The notes: a model not told the origin generated them from the letters alone. 64,000 nucleotides of DNA from Lentzea waywayandensis (GCF_900115955.1 NZ_FOYL01000008.1:124001-188000); one strand, 5' to 3'; shown: positions 1-7,933, numbered from the stretch's first letter. A program made the numbers and translations.

Positions 1-41
1 GACTCGTCCACCCCAGCCTGAATGCCTTTGGTGCCTCAGGT

Positions 42-653
42 CTACTTCAGCAGACCCTGCATCTCGGTGATCTCAGCCTGCTGCGCGGTGATGATGTCCT
101 GCGCGAGCTTCTTGCTGTCGGCGTTGCTGCCCTTTTCGATGTGGGTCTTGGCCATGGTGATCGCACCTTCGTGGTGCTTGATCATCATTTCCATCCACAT
201 CTTGTCGAACTCGGCGCCCGTGGCCTGCCCGAGCTTGGCCATCTCCTCGGCGGTCATCATGCCGTTGCCGTTGCCCATCGAGCCGTGGTCCATTCCGGGC
301 ATCGACGACCCCGTCGGAGCGGCACCCCACTTGGAGAGCCACGCCGTCATCGTCTTGATCTCCGGGTCCTGCGCACCCTCGATGCGCTTGGCCAGATCGG
401 TGACCTTCGGGTTCGTGCTCTTGCCCGGCATCATCTTGGCCATGTCCAGCGCCTGCTGGTGGTGGGCGATCATCTCCTGGGCGAACTGCACGTCGTGATC
501 GTTGTGGTCCGCCGCCTGCTGGCCCGAAGCCGGGGTCGAGGCAGCGGTCGAGTTGTGCTGCATGCCACCCATGTCGTTGCTGCTACTACACCCCGTGACG
601 AGTGCGACAGCCGCGACGCCTGCGACGCCGATTCCGATCAGAGACTTCCTCAT
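42..653 (-). CDS. DUF305 family secreted lipoprotein
   Basis: This 203-residue protein has a lipoprotein signal: a basic start (MRKS), a hydrophobic stretch, and a lipobox VTGC with Cys22 as the likely lipidation site. The mature part is rich in His and Met. It contains the two paired-histidine helices typical of DUF305, MIAHHQQALDMAKMM and MMIKHHEGAITMAKTH. The family is often found beside copper genes and probably binds metal outside the membrane; no reaction is established. It lies 55 bp downstream of the small membrane-protein gene on the same strand, so the two are probably one operon controlled by the operator at 1085-1103. The family call is firm, the copper role is inferred from context. 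Confidence 0.9.
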   Translation of the reverse strand: MRKSLIGIGVAGVAAVALVTGCSSSNDMGGMQHNSTAASTPASGQQAADHNDHDVQFAQEMIAHHQQALDMAKMMPGKSTNPKVTDLAKRIEGAQDPEIKTMTAWLSKWGAAPTGSSMPGMDHGSMGNGNGMMTAEEMAKLGQATGAEFDKMWMEMMIKHHEGAITMAKTHIEKGSNADSKKLAQDIITAQQAEITEMQGLLK

Positions 654-708
654 TGGTGGTTCTTCCTTTTGTGCTTGGGGAAAGTGACTGCCTCTGGGAT
701 CGGGCCGA

Positions 709-1083
709 TCACAACCTCAACACGCACAGGGAACTGAGCAAGTCACGACCGCCTCTGGGTGGCGGCCGTTCGGGAGTTCGTGGCCACGCCGCGGACGCCA
801 GGAGGTGACCCGTGGTCGGGCGCGTCGTGCGCAGCAGCAACCACGCGAGCAGGAGCAGTGATACGACGGCGCAGAGCACGGCAACGCACAGGTGCAACAT
901 CTCGTGCGTCGGCTGCGGTACCGGATCCTCGGAAGGCGGAGCGTGGTGCGCGCTCGCGGACATGGACCCGTGCGCGAGCGACATGTCGTTGCTCACGTTG
1001 ACGTGGTGCATCCCGATGACGCCGAGGAACAGCGCGCACAGCAGGATCCACTGGATCGTCCTGCTGCGCGTGCCCGGAGCCAT
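709..1083 (-). CDS. small His-rich membrane protein (DUF6153-like)
   Basis: The 124-residue protein has an N-terminal hydrophobic segment, an extracytoplasmic-looking middle rich in His, Met and Ser (HHVNVSNDMSLAHGSM), a second membrane segment (VAVLCAVVSLLLLAWLLL) and a basic tail. This layout matches the small DUF6153-type proteins that accompany DUF305 genes in actinomycetes. I chose the ATG at 1083 rather than the upstream GTG/ATG at 1113/1110 because a 19-bp operator-like repeat lies at 1085-1103 and would otherwise fall inside the coding region. It is first in a two-gene operon with the DUF305 lipoprotein. Its function is unknown; a metal-stress role is inferred from context. Confidence 0.7.
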   Translation of the reverse strand: MAPGTRSRTIQWILLCALFLGVIGMHHVNVSNDMSLAHGSMSASAHHAPPSEDPVPQPTHEMLHLCVAVLCAVVSLLLLAWLLLRTTRPTTGHLLASAAWPRTPERPPPRGGRDLLSSLCVLRL

Positions 1084-1084
1084 G

Positions 1085-1103
1085 TAACTACCGTACCTAG
1101 TAG
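1085..1103 (-). promoter_or_regulatory. 19-bp operator-like inverted repeat, copy 1
   Basis: Read on the minus strand the site is CTACTAGGTACGGTAGTTA, an imperfect CTACTA-N7-TAGTAG palindrome. It sits directly upstream of the ATG at 1083. The same motif recurs at 1207-1225 and 3456-3474, each upstream of a different transcription unit. The form resembles operators of the BlaI/MecI/CopY repressor family, but no such regulator gene lies in the window. Confidence 0.6.
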
Positions 1104-1206
1104 GTTGCATCACTGCTTTGTACGGGTTGCCGCTCCAGTTGGTTCAACAGCGGCAGGAAGACTGCGGCCATCAGCAACACCCGGTCACGAGCGACAGCGC
1201 GGCGAC

Positions 1207-1225
1207 CTACTAGGAGAGATAGTAG
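1207..1225 (+). promoter_or_regulatory. 19-bp operator-like inverted repeat, copy 2
   Basis: CTACTAGGAGAGATAGTAG is a perfect CTACTA-N7-TAGTAG palindrome, 77 bp upstream of the NlpC/P60 start. Together with copy 1, 103 bp away, it lies in the divergent promoter region between the DUF305 operon and the peptidoglycan hydrolase genes. One regulator probably controls both directions. Confidence 0.65.
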
Positions 1226-1302
1226 ACAATCTCGTGACGTTGCCGTAATTTGCGCCAAGGCATCGGGGGAGGCCTGTTCCCGACTACGGAGGTATGCGCG
1301 AC

Positions 1303-2310
1303 GTGACGTCGCAACGATTCAAGCGCGGCACACGAGGTGCACTGGCGGCTGCGGCGGTTCTGGCGGTGGTCGGCAACACATCGGGCGCGGCAGGAGCTCA
1401 GCCCGCAGGCGACCCGGTCAAGCAGTACGAGGAGCTGAGCGGGCAGGCGGAGAAGCTCAACGACGACGTGCTCAAGGCCCAGGAGAACCTCGACGCCAAG
1501 AAGGCTGAGCTGACCAAGGCCGGCGCGGACCTGAACCAGGCCAAGCAGGCCGAGGGGCAGCTGCGCGGTCAGGTCGATGTGCTCACGGAGGTCACCTTCC
1601 AGGGTGCACGGTTCAACGGGCTCTCGGCGCTGCTCGTCAGCGACTCCCAGCAGGACTTCCTCAACCGCATGTCCGCGCTCGAAGTGCTGGCGGCCGACAA
1701 CGCGGAGTCGATGGACAAGCTGTCCGCCGCGGTGGCGCAGGCGACCGACGCTCAGCAGCGTGCTGAGAAAGCGGCCAACGAGGCGGCGGCGGTCGCGGAC
1801 GACCTCAAGAAGCGCAAGTCCGACCTGGACGGCCGGATCGTTGAGCTCCGCAAGGCCGTGAACAACCTCAGTTCGACCCAGAAGGCCGGGCTCGGGTTCG
1901 GTCAGGTGAAGGACACCGGCACATACCTGGGGCCTCCCGGTGCGGCCAACACGGCTCTGCAGGCGGCCCTGTCGAAGCGGGGCTCGCAGTACCAGTGGGG
2001 TGGCAACGGCCCGAACGCCTTCGACTGTTCCGGCCTGACGAAGTGGGCCTACGCCGCGGCCGGAGTCACGTTGCCTCGAGTGGCGGTGGACCAGTACCGC
2101 GTCGGCAGGCCGGTTGCCCAGAACGAGCTCCAGCCCGGTGACCTGGTGTTCTACGACGACGGCACGGGCAACCCCGCCGCGATCCACCACGTCGCCATGT
2201 ACGTGGGCGAGGGCAAGATGGTGGACGCGCCCACCGAGGGGCAGCTCGTGGACGTGCGAGCGATCCGTGGCGACGGCCACTACATCGGCGCCCGGCGGAT
2301 CGTCGGCTGA
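1303..2310 (+). CDS. secreted NlpC/P60 peptidoglycan endopeptidase
   Basis: A cell-wall hydrolase of the NlpC/P60 (C40) family, 335 residues. It begins with a Sec signal peptide ending near AGAQPA. A long alanine/lysine-rich coiled coil of about 170 residues follows, as in RipA/RipC-type proteins. The catalytic domain contains YQWGGNGPNAFDCSGL with nucleophile Cys242 and the basic His in IHHVAMYVG (about 295). It should cleave D-Glu/meso-DAP stem-peptide bonds outside the membrane. The GTG at 1303 is preferred because GGAGGT at 1288-1293 directly abuts the ATG at 1294 but is 9 nt from this GTG. An M23 peptidase gene follows 4 bp later, so the pair probably works together, perhaps in wall remodelling under metal stress. 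Confidence 0.88.
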   Translation: MTSQRFKRGTRGALAAAAVLAVVGNTSGAAGAQPAGDPVKQYEELSGQAEKLNDDVLKAQENLDAKKAELTKAGADLNQAKQAEGQLRGQVDVLTEVTFQGARFNGLSALLVSDSQQDFLNRMSALEVLAADNAESMDKLSAAVAQATDAQQRAEKAANEAAAVADDLKKRKSDLDGRIVELRKAVNNLSSTQKAGLGFGQVKDTGTYLGPPGAANTALQAALSKRGSQYQWGGNGPNAFDCSGLTKWAYAAAGVTLPRVAVDQYRVGRPVAQNELQPGDLVFYDDGTGNPAAIHHVAMYVGEGKMVDAPTEGQLVDVRAIRGDGHYIGARRIVG

Positions 2311-2314
2311 CTCG

Positions 2315-3052
2315 ATGTCACGACACGCGCGAACCGTCATGCCGCACCGCTCCACACGCTTGTCGACCAACGTGTTCATCGCCGGCGTCGCCGCGGGAGC
2401 CGCTACAGCGGCCTTCCAGCTCGACGTCGTACCACGGGACGTACCCGTCCAGCCGCAGGACCAAGTCCTGTTGTCCACCAACCTGTCTGGTGTGGACGGT
2501 GTAGGCGGTGACAACGTCGGGCCGAACTTGTTGCGGGTTCGCCAGCGGCCCGACCACGACGAGGTGGAGCGGCTCAACACGAGCCTGCGCCTCACTGCGC
2601 AGCGAGAGGCGGAAGCGGCCGCCCGGCGCAAGGCCGAGTACGAGGCGGAGCAGGCACGGAAGATCAAGGTCTTCGCACCGACGCAGGGCACGATCACCTC
2701 CAACTACGGTCCCCGGTGGGGAACGACGCACTACGGCCTCGACATCGCCAACCGCATCGGAACCCCGATCCGATCCGTCATGGACGGCGTCGTCGTGGAA
2801 GCGGGACCGGCCAGTGGCTTCGGGCTGTGGGTCAAGATCGAGCACACGGACGGCACCACGGCCGTGTACGGCCACATCGACAGTTACTCCGTGCGCGAAG
2901 GGCAGAAGGTGAGCGCCGGGCAGGTGATCGCCCAGGTCGGGAACCGCGGCATCTCCACCGGACCGCACCTCCACTTCGAGATCTGGGATCAGGCAGGGAG
3001 AAAGCTCGATCCGTTGGCGTGGTTGCAAGAACGTGGAGTGCAGATCGCATGA
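2315..3052 (+). CDS. M23 family metallopeptidase (LytM-like)
   Basis: The 245-residue protein has an N-terminal signal/anchor (STNVFIAGVAAGAATAAF), a short charged coiled region around residues 85-115 and a C-terminal M23 peptidase domain. The zinc-site motifs are visible: HYGLDIA (His and Asp ligands), YGHID and HLHFE. It should cut cross-bridges or stem peptides in peptidoglycan. The ATG at 2315 lies 4 bp after the NlpC/P60 stop; an in-frame ATG at 2339 is an alternative start. Two adjacent hydrolases of different specificity suggest a shared operon from the 1207-1225 operator region. Confidence 0.87.
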   Translation: MSRHARTVMPHRSTRLSTNVFIAGVAAGAATAAFQLDVVPRDVPVQPQDQVLLSTNLSGVDGVGGDNVGPNLLRVRQRPDHDEVERLNTSLRLTAQREAEAAARRKAEYEAEQARKIKVFAPTQGTITSNYGPRWGTTHYGLDIANRIGTPIRSVMDGVVVEAGPASGFGLWVKIEHTDGTTAVYGHIDSYSVREGQKVSAGQVIAQVGNRGISTGPHLHFEIWDQAGRKLDPLAWLQERGVQIA

Positions 3053-3194
3053 GCGGCAGGTGGAAGCCGGCCGTCCCGGTCCTGTTGCTCGCCACCGCGG
3101 CGTGTACGCGCAGGGTGACCGCGCGCAGGACATCATGGCTTCGTCGTGGTGGGTGCCAACCACTTTCTCGGGAGCGGACATCCCGATCAGCTGA
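3049..3194 (+). pseudogene. degenerate lipoprotein-like reading frame
   Basis: The ATG overlaps the M23 stop (ATGA) and opens a typical lipoprotein signal (MSGRWKPAVPVLLLATAAC). After about 20 residues the frame loses plausible composition, while two other frames carry more protein-like stretches (for example QDIMASSWWVPTTF). This suggests frameshifts or a deletion in a former third gene of the operon. I do not recognise the family. Confidence 0.35.
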
Positions 3195-3198
3195 CCGC

Positions 3199-3402
3199 AT
3201 GTCGATCGTGGGAATGGCCGTGTTCGCAATTCTGCTCGACGTCCTCGGATGGTGCTGGCGGTCGCGCCCCTGTCCTGTGAGCTGCCGTTCGGCGTTGGTC
3301 TGGTCGTAACAGCGTTCGTACTCGGTGTGCGGCGCGGACCACATTGCCACGATCGACACCATCACCTGGAAGCTCGTCGATGAACGCAAGCGTGCTGTGT
3401 GA
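3199..3402 (+). pseudogene. nickel/cobalt transporter (NicO/HoxN, NiCoT) remnant
   Basis: Pieces of a NiCoT permease N-terminus are spread over two reading frames. The first frame gives MAVFAILLDVLGW. A second gives FGVGLVVTAFVLGVR. The first resumes as GADHIATIDTITWKLVDERKR before a stop. The joined text matches the family signature in the second helix (RHAxDADHI-A-ID-TTRKL). The two frame changes cancel each other, and the invariant His after Arg is lost at the second break, so the gene is dead. Only about 65 codons of the expected 350 remain. Confidence 0.6.
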
Positions 3403-3455
3403 CCTGCGTCGGCGTTCAGCGCTGCTGCGGGCATGCCAGTCAGAGTCGGAGTATC

Positions 3456-3474
3456 CTCCTAGGTGAGGTAGTAG
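3456..3474 (+). promoter_or_regulatory. 19-bp operator-like inverted repeat, copy 3
   Basis: CTCCTAGGTGAGGTAGTAG matches the CTACTAGG-N5-TAGTAG pattern of the sites at 1085-1103 and 1207-1225 with one change in the left arm. It lies 87 bp upstream of the DUF2933-like gene and probably controls the unit that runs through the P-type ATPase. Confidence 0.6.
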
Positions 3475-3561
3475 GTCCCGGTTGTCTGCGAACCAGGGTC
3501 CCTGCCGCTGAGTGCTGCGTGAGCCGATGCTCGGAGTCAGCCGACAAGCGCGGAGGACGTC

Positions 3562-3780
3562 ATGAAACGCCAACATCTCGGGTTGTACGCGATCGCACTG
3601 GCGATCTTGATCGTGGGGCTGGGACTCGCGGGAGTTCCGCTCGCGACGATGTTGCTCGGCCTGCTCGTGCTGGCCTGCCCGCTCATGATGATGTTCATGA
3701 TGGGAGGCCACGGTGGGCATGGTGGCCGCGGTGGATCGGATGAACAGCACCACGACCACCAGGGTTCCGGCCGGTCGTGA
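3562..3780 (+). CDS. small His/Met-rich membrane protein (DUF2933-like)
   Basis: The 72-residue protein has two hydrophobic segments (LYAIALAILIVGLGLAGV and MLLGLLVLACPLMMMFMM) followed by a tail of repeated GGHGGHGG and DEQHHDHQ. Small proteins of this design (DUF2933-type) are common in copper clusters. The His/Met tail suggests metal binding at the membrane. It lies just downstream of the third operator copy and upstream of truncated methyltransferase and multicopper oxidase pieces. Function is inferred only. Confidence 0.65.
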   Translation: MKRQHLGLYAIALAILIVGLGLAGVPLATMLLGLLVLACPLMMMFMMGGHGGHGGRGGSDEQHHDHQGSGRS

Positions 3781-3974
3781 TGGCTGACGCCGCTTATGGG
3801 CTGTGGCCCCTGGTCATCCCGAACATCGCGTTGTTCGTCGTGTTCGCGATGAGCTTCTTCCAGCCGAGAACCGAGCGGGACTGGCGGGCGACGCAGTACG
3901 ACGGGTTCTCATCAACCCCGCATGAGTCCGAAGCGGACAAAGAGTGCGCGTCGAGTTCGCGAACACTTCGATGA
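3780..3974 (+). pseudogene. N-terminal fragment of a membrane methyltransferase-like protein
   Basis: MADAAYGLWPLVIPNIALF opens one transmembrane helix followed by SFFQPRTERDWR. This resembles the start of the isoprenylcysteine-methyltransferase-like proteins found in copper clusters, which continue for about 200 residues. Here homology ends after about 40 residues and the frame runs into unrelated sequence next to a multicopper oxidase tail. A deletion appears to have joined the two genes. The start overlaps the previous stop. Confidence 0.45.
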
Positions 3975-4171
3975 TGTGGCACCCGATGCATCTCCACGGC
4001 CACACCTTCCAACTGCCCGGTGGGCCCCGCAAGGACACCGCGATCGTGCTACCGGGCCAGACAGTGGTCTGTGACTTCGACGCGGACAACCCCGGACAGT
4101 GGATGGTCCACTGCCACAACACCTATCACGCAGAGGCGGGTATGGCGACGACGCTGGGCTACCAGACATGA
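3944..4171 (+). pseudogene. C-terminal fragment of a multicopper oxidase
   Basis: The 75-codon frame carries the last cupredoxin domain of a laccase/CueO/CopA-type multicopper oxidase. It has HPMHLHGHTF (types 1, 2 and 3 copper ligands) and HCHNTYHAEAGM (the HCHxxxHxxxGM type 1/3 site). The N-terminal 400 or so residues, including the first HxH pairs, are missing. It cannot form the trinuclear centre alone, so it is a remnant. It ends in ATGA overlap with the EamA gene, so the original operon order is still visible. Confidence 0.8.
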
Positions 4172-5091
4172 TCGCCGTGCGTGCTGAGGCGAGACGGGTG
4201 CGCCCTTGGCGAATGCTGATCGTTGTCGTGGCGTGGGGCTCGTGCTATGTGCTGATCACGTGGGGGATGGGTGACGCTTCGCTGCTGTGGTTCGCTGCTC
4301 TGCGCGCGCTGGTCACCGGCTTGCTGCTGCTCGTCACCTTGTTGCTGGCCGGTCGGCGAGCCGATGTGACGGTGCTTCCGCGTGGACCGGGGACGTGGGC
4401 GCTGATCGGCGTGCTGGCACTGATGAACGTCACGCTCGCCTTCGGTGCGATGTTCTCCAGCACCGGAGGGCTGGCAACCGGAGCCGCGGCGGTGTTGAGC
4501 AACGCGGCGCCGTTGCTGATTGTGTTGCCTGCGTGGTGGTTGTACTCCGAACGGCCACGGACCGTTGAGGTCGTCGGGGCGGCGATCGGCTTTGGCGGCC
4601 TGGTGCTGGTGGCCGCGCCTGCCGGCCTCGGGCGGGGAGCCGGTCTGGCGCTGCTGGCCGCTGTCGGGATCACCGCAGGCGCGTTGCTGGCCCGCCGTCT
4701 GGCCGACGTCGACCTGCTCGCCCTGGGCGCGTGGCAGTTCCTGCTCGGCGGGGCCGCTTTGTCGGTGGTCGCCGCGGTCGTCGAGGGCCCGCCGACGACG
4801 ATCTCCTGGAGCGCACGCTTCATCACCGTGTTGCTCGTGCTCTCCGCAGGCGCGACAGCACTGCCGTACGTACTGTGGTTCGGCGAACTGCGTCGCGCGT
4901 CGCTCACCTCGGTCACCGCCTGGACGCTGCTCGTCCCCGTGGTGGGTGTCGCGTTCGGTGTCGCGATTCTCGGCGAGCGCGTCACGCCGATGGAGGGTCT
5001 CGGCGACGCGATCGTCGTCGCGGCACTCCTGTTGGTCGCCTACTCGAGCCGGGCCGCGCATCGACAGCAGATCAGGAAGGCAGGATCATGA
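4168..5091 (+). CDS. EamA/DMT-superfamily transporter
   Basis: The 307-residue protein is an integral membrane protein with about ten helices in two EamA repeats (roughly residues 15-145 and 155-295). Typical features are WGSCYVLITWG in the first helix and GERVTPMEGLGDAIVVAALLL at the end. DMT exporters move small metabolites or drugs; the substrate cannot be read from sequence. The ATG overlaps the stop of the multicopper oxidase fragment, and its own stop overlaps the ATPase start (ATGA), so translation is coupled to the P-type ATPase. Confidence 0.85.
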   Translation: MIAVRAEARRVRPWRMLIVVVAWGSCYVLITWGMGDASLLWFAALRALVTGLLLLVTLLLAGRRADVTVLPRGPGTWALIGVLALMNVTLAFGAMFSSTGGLATGAAAVLSNAAPLLIVLPAWWLYSERPRTVEVVGAAIGFGGLVLVAAPAGLGRGAGLALLAAVGITAGALLARRLADVDLLALGAWQFLLGGAALSVVAAVVEGPPTTISWSARFITVLLVLSAGATALPYVLWFGELRRASLTSVTAWTLLVPVVGVAFGVAILGERVTPMEGLGDAIVVAALLLVAYSSRAAHRQQIRKAGS

Positions 5092-7472
5092 GTGACCACA
5101 CCAGCACAGCCGTGCTCGACGTCAGCGGACTGCATTGGGCGTCCGAGCAGAACGTCGTCAACGCCAAGCTGGGCAGGCAACCGGGAGTGCTCGACGTCGC
5201 GGTCAATCCCGCCGCTCAGACGGCGACGGTGGTCTTCGACCCGACCCGCACCTCAGTCGCCGCATTGCGTCAGTGGGTTGTCGACTGCGGCTACCACTGC
5301 GCCGGTCAGTCGGTGCCTCATCACATCTGCGATCCCATGGAAGAACCGCGCCGGGCCGGGCACGAACATCACGCCGAGCCGGCGGTGTTGCGGTCCCCGC
5401 ACGACGCGATGGGACATGGCGGGCACGCCGGCATGTCGATGGCCTCGATGGTCGCCGACATGCGCAACCGTTTCCTCGTCGCACTGGTCTTCTCGCTCCC
5501 GATCGTGCTGTGGTCGCCGATCGGCACCGAGGTGCTCGGCCTGCACCTGCCAACGCCGTTCGGCGTGCGTCAGGACGTCTGGGCGCTGGTGCTCAGCCTG
5601 CCGGTGATCTTCTACTCGTGCTGGATCTTCTTCGACGGCGCTGTCCGCGCGTTGCGGGCACGGACGCTGGACATGATGGTGCTCGTGGCGGTCGCCGTCG
5701 GGTCTGGCTGGCTCTACTCCCTGGTGATCACGCTGACCGGCGGGGGTGAGGTGTTCTACGAGGCCGCGACCGTGCTGGCCGCGTTCGTGTTGCTGGGGCA
5801 CTGGTTCGAAATGCGAGCCCGCGGTGGTGCCAACGACGCCATCCGCACGCTGCTCGACCTCGCCCCGCCCAAAGCTCTGGTGATCCGCGACGGCGAACCG
5901 GTCGAGGTGAGCACCGCCGAGGTGGTCGTCGGAGACCTGCTGCTGGTCCGGCCCGGCGCGAAGATCGCTGTCGACGGCCTGGTCGAGGAGGGCGAGTCGG
6001 AGGTCGACGAGTCGATGGTCACTGGCGAGAGCCTGCCGGTGCACAAGGCTCCAGGCTCCGTCGTCATCGGCGCCACCATCAACGCCAACGGCGCTCTGCG
6101 CGTCCGCGCGACCAAGGTGGGTTCGGACACCGCGCTGGCGCAGATCGTGAAGCTCGTGCAGGAGGCGCAGAACTCGAAGGCGCCCGGCCAGCGGCTCGCC
6201 GACCGGGCCGCGTTCTGGCTGGTGCTAGTGGCTCTCATCGGCGGCGGTGTCACGCTCGCCACGTGGTTGCTGACCGGCAGCACGTTCGCCACCGCGATCC
6301 TGTTCGCGATCACAGTCGTGGTGATCACCTGCCCGGACGCGCTCGGTCTCGCCACGCCGACGGCGATCATGGTCGGCACGGGCCTGGGCGCGAAACGCGG
6401 CGTGCTGTTCAAGAACGCCATGGCGCTGGAGACCTCTGCTCGCATCCAGGTCGTGGTGATGGACAAGACCGGCACCCTCACCAAGGGCGAGCCCGAGGTC
6501 ACCGACGTGATCACCGACGGCGTGGAGCAGGACGAACTGCTGCGCCTGGTGGCCGCTGTGGAACGCGAGTCCGAGCATCCGCTCGCCGAGGCTGTTGTTC
6601 GTCATGCCGAAGCACACGGTGTCGACGCCGCCCGAGCGGAGCGGTTCGAGAACGTGCCGGGACACGGCGCGATCGCCCACGTGGACGGTCGCCGCGTGGT
6701 GGTCGGGAACCGGCGTCTGCTCGAGCGGGAGAGCGTCGATCTGGGGCCGTTGGCAACGCGTCGCGACGACCTGGCCGCCACGGGCCGCACCGCGGTCCTG
6801 GTGTCGGTGGACGGCGTCGCGTCAGGCGTGATCGGTATCGCCGACGCGCCGAGGGACACCTCGGTCGCAGCCGTCGCGGCCTTGCACGACCTGGGCGTCG
6901 AGGTGGTCATGCTGACCGGAGACAACCAGGCCACAGCTGCACGGATCGCCGCACAGCTGGGCATCGACACCGTCATCGCCGAGGTGCTGCCTGGCGACAA
7001 AGCGGCGAAGATCGCTGAACTGCAGCGCGGCGGCCGCAAGGTCGCCATGGTCGGCGACGGCGTGAACGATGCCCCGGCGCTCGCTCAGGCAGACCTCGGC
7101 ATCGCCATCGGCGCGGGCACCGACGTCGCCATCGAGACCGCCGACGTCGTCCTCATGCGCTCCGACCCACTCGACGTCCCGATCGCGTTGCGCATCGGCC
7201 GCGGCACCCTGCGCAAGATGCGCCAGAACCTCGGCTGGGCCATCGGCTACAACGCCATCGCACTGCCCATTGCCGCCGGCGTGTTCGTGCCCGCGTTCGG
7301 CTTCATGCTGCGTCCGGAGATCGCGGCATTGTCGATGTCGGGCTCCAGCCTGATCGTCGCGGTGAACGCCCTGGCGCTCAAGCGGTTGCGTCTGCCCACA
7401 GTGGAGGCATCAGTTCCTGCACCGCCGCCCGCGCAAGTGCCCGCGCCCAGCACGTTCGTCTCCAGCAAGTAG
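5088..7472 (+). CDS. heavy-metal P1B-type ATPase with CPD motif
   Basis: A 794-residue P1B ATPase that exports a transition metal across the membrane. Landmarks in order: an N-terminal ferredoxin-like domain (about 5-70) in which the usual GMTCxxC metal site is replaced by GLHWASE; a His/Met-rich linker (HEHHAEP, MGHGGHAGMSM); membrane helices; actuator VTGESLP; transport motif TCPDALGLATP with Cys415; phosphorylation motif DKTGTLT with Asp459; the SEHPLAE ATP-binding motif; and GDGVNDAPALAQADLGIAIG. CPD instead of CPC changes one metal ligand. Context suggests copper. The start overlaps the EamA stop by four bases. Confidence 0.92.
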   Translation: MSDHTSTAVLDVSGLHWASEQNVVNAKLGRQPGVLDVAVNPAAQTATVVFDPTRTSVAALRQWVVDCGYHCAGQSVPHHICDPMEEPRRAGHEHHAEPAVLRSPHDAMGHGGHAGMSMASMVADMRNRFLVALVFSLPIVLWSPIGTEVLGLHLPTPFGVRQDVWALVLSLPVIFYSCWIFFDGAVRALRARTLDMMVLVAVAVGSGWLYSLVITLTGGGEVFYEAATVLAAFVLLGHWFEMRARGGANDAIRTLLDLAPPKALVIRDGEPVEVSTAEVVVGDLLLVRPGAKIAVDGLVEEGESEVDESMVTGESLPVHKAPGSVVIGATINANGALRVRATKVGSDTALAQIVKLVQEAQNSKAPGQRLADRAAFWLVLVALIGGGVTLATWLLTGSTFATAILFAITVVVITCPDALGLATPTAIMVGTGLGAKRGVLFKNAMALETSARIQVVVMDKTGTLTKGEPEVTDVITDGVEQDELLRLVAAVERESEHPLAEAVVRHAEAHGVDAARAERFENVPGHGAIAHVDGRRVVVGNRRLLERESVDLGPLATRRDDLAATGRTAVLVSVDGVASGVIGIADAPRDTSVAAVAALHDLGVEVVMLTGDNQATAARIAAQLGIDTVIAEVLPGDKAAKIAELQRGGRKVAMVGDGVNDAPALAQADLGIAIGAGTDVAIETADVVLMRSDPLDVPIALRIGRGTLRKMRQNLGWAIGYNAIALPIAAGVFVPAFGFMLRPEIAALSMSGSSLIVAVNALALKRLRLPTVEASVPAPPPAQVPAPSTFVSSK

Positions 7473-7529
7473 AGCGAACCGTCCGAAATGGAGGGTGTAC
7501 GACGATGTGCCCTGCTCCTCCGCCAAGGG

Positions 7530-7892
7530 GACAGGGCCATCGGCTTTCGCAGGTGGAGTAGCCACTCCGCGTTGCCGTGTGTGATCTTCTCCCGGTCCGC
7601 CTCGTCGAGAGGTACGTGTACCGCAGCTCGGTGCTGATCGATGTGAGCACGGTGTCGATCCGGACCAACGCGTACGGGATCATCTCACCCGTGTGACAGG
7701 ACCTGGACGTCGATCCCGGCCGCGTCCTTGTCGCGCAGCCTTCTTCTTCCGACGTCCTCCAGTCGTTGCTGAACGTGGGCGAGCTGCGGGTGCAGGCGAA
7801 GCGAGGCCAGGGCATCCGCGCTCTGCGGTGCCGAGTTGGAGAAGTGTTCCTCGATGGCGATGACGCGCACGGTCGGCGTCTCGTCGAATCGC
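7530..7892 (-). pseudogene. amidohydrolase (Amidohydro_2) remnant with internal deletion
   Basis: On the minus strand the N-terminal part reads RVIAIEEHF followed by LRDKDAAGIDVQVLSHG, then a stop. Further down, in another frame, PLDEADREKITHGNAEWLL appears, which is the conserved end of metal-dependent amidohydrolases of the decarboxylase (Amidohydro_2) group. About 200 central residues with the catalytic site are missing. It is a clear pseudogene unrelated to the copper genes around it. Confidence 0.65.
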
Positions 7893-7893
7893 C

Positions 7894-7924
7894 TTGACAC
7901 CCCTAGGGGGTATGAGCGTATCTT
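7894..7924 (+). promoter_or_regulatory. putative promoter of the DUF4396 gene
   Basis: TTGACA at 7894-7899 and TATCTT at 7919-7924 form a sigma70-like promoter with a long 19-bp spacer. The first CsoR-like operator (7897-7913) covers the -35 box and part of the spacer, and the second (7934-7950) lies just past the expected start point, an arrangement suited to repression. Confidence 0.45.
7897..7913 (+). promoter_or_regulatory. CsoR-like operator, copy 1
   Basis: ACACCCCTAGGGGGTAT is an ATACCC-N5-GGGTAT inverted repeat with one mismatch. This GC-rich form flanked by TA matches known copper-sensing CsoR operators of actinobacteria. It overlaps the -35 box. Confidence 0.6.
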
Positions 7925-7933
7925 CGCCACGGC

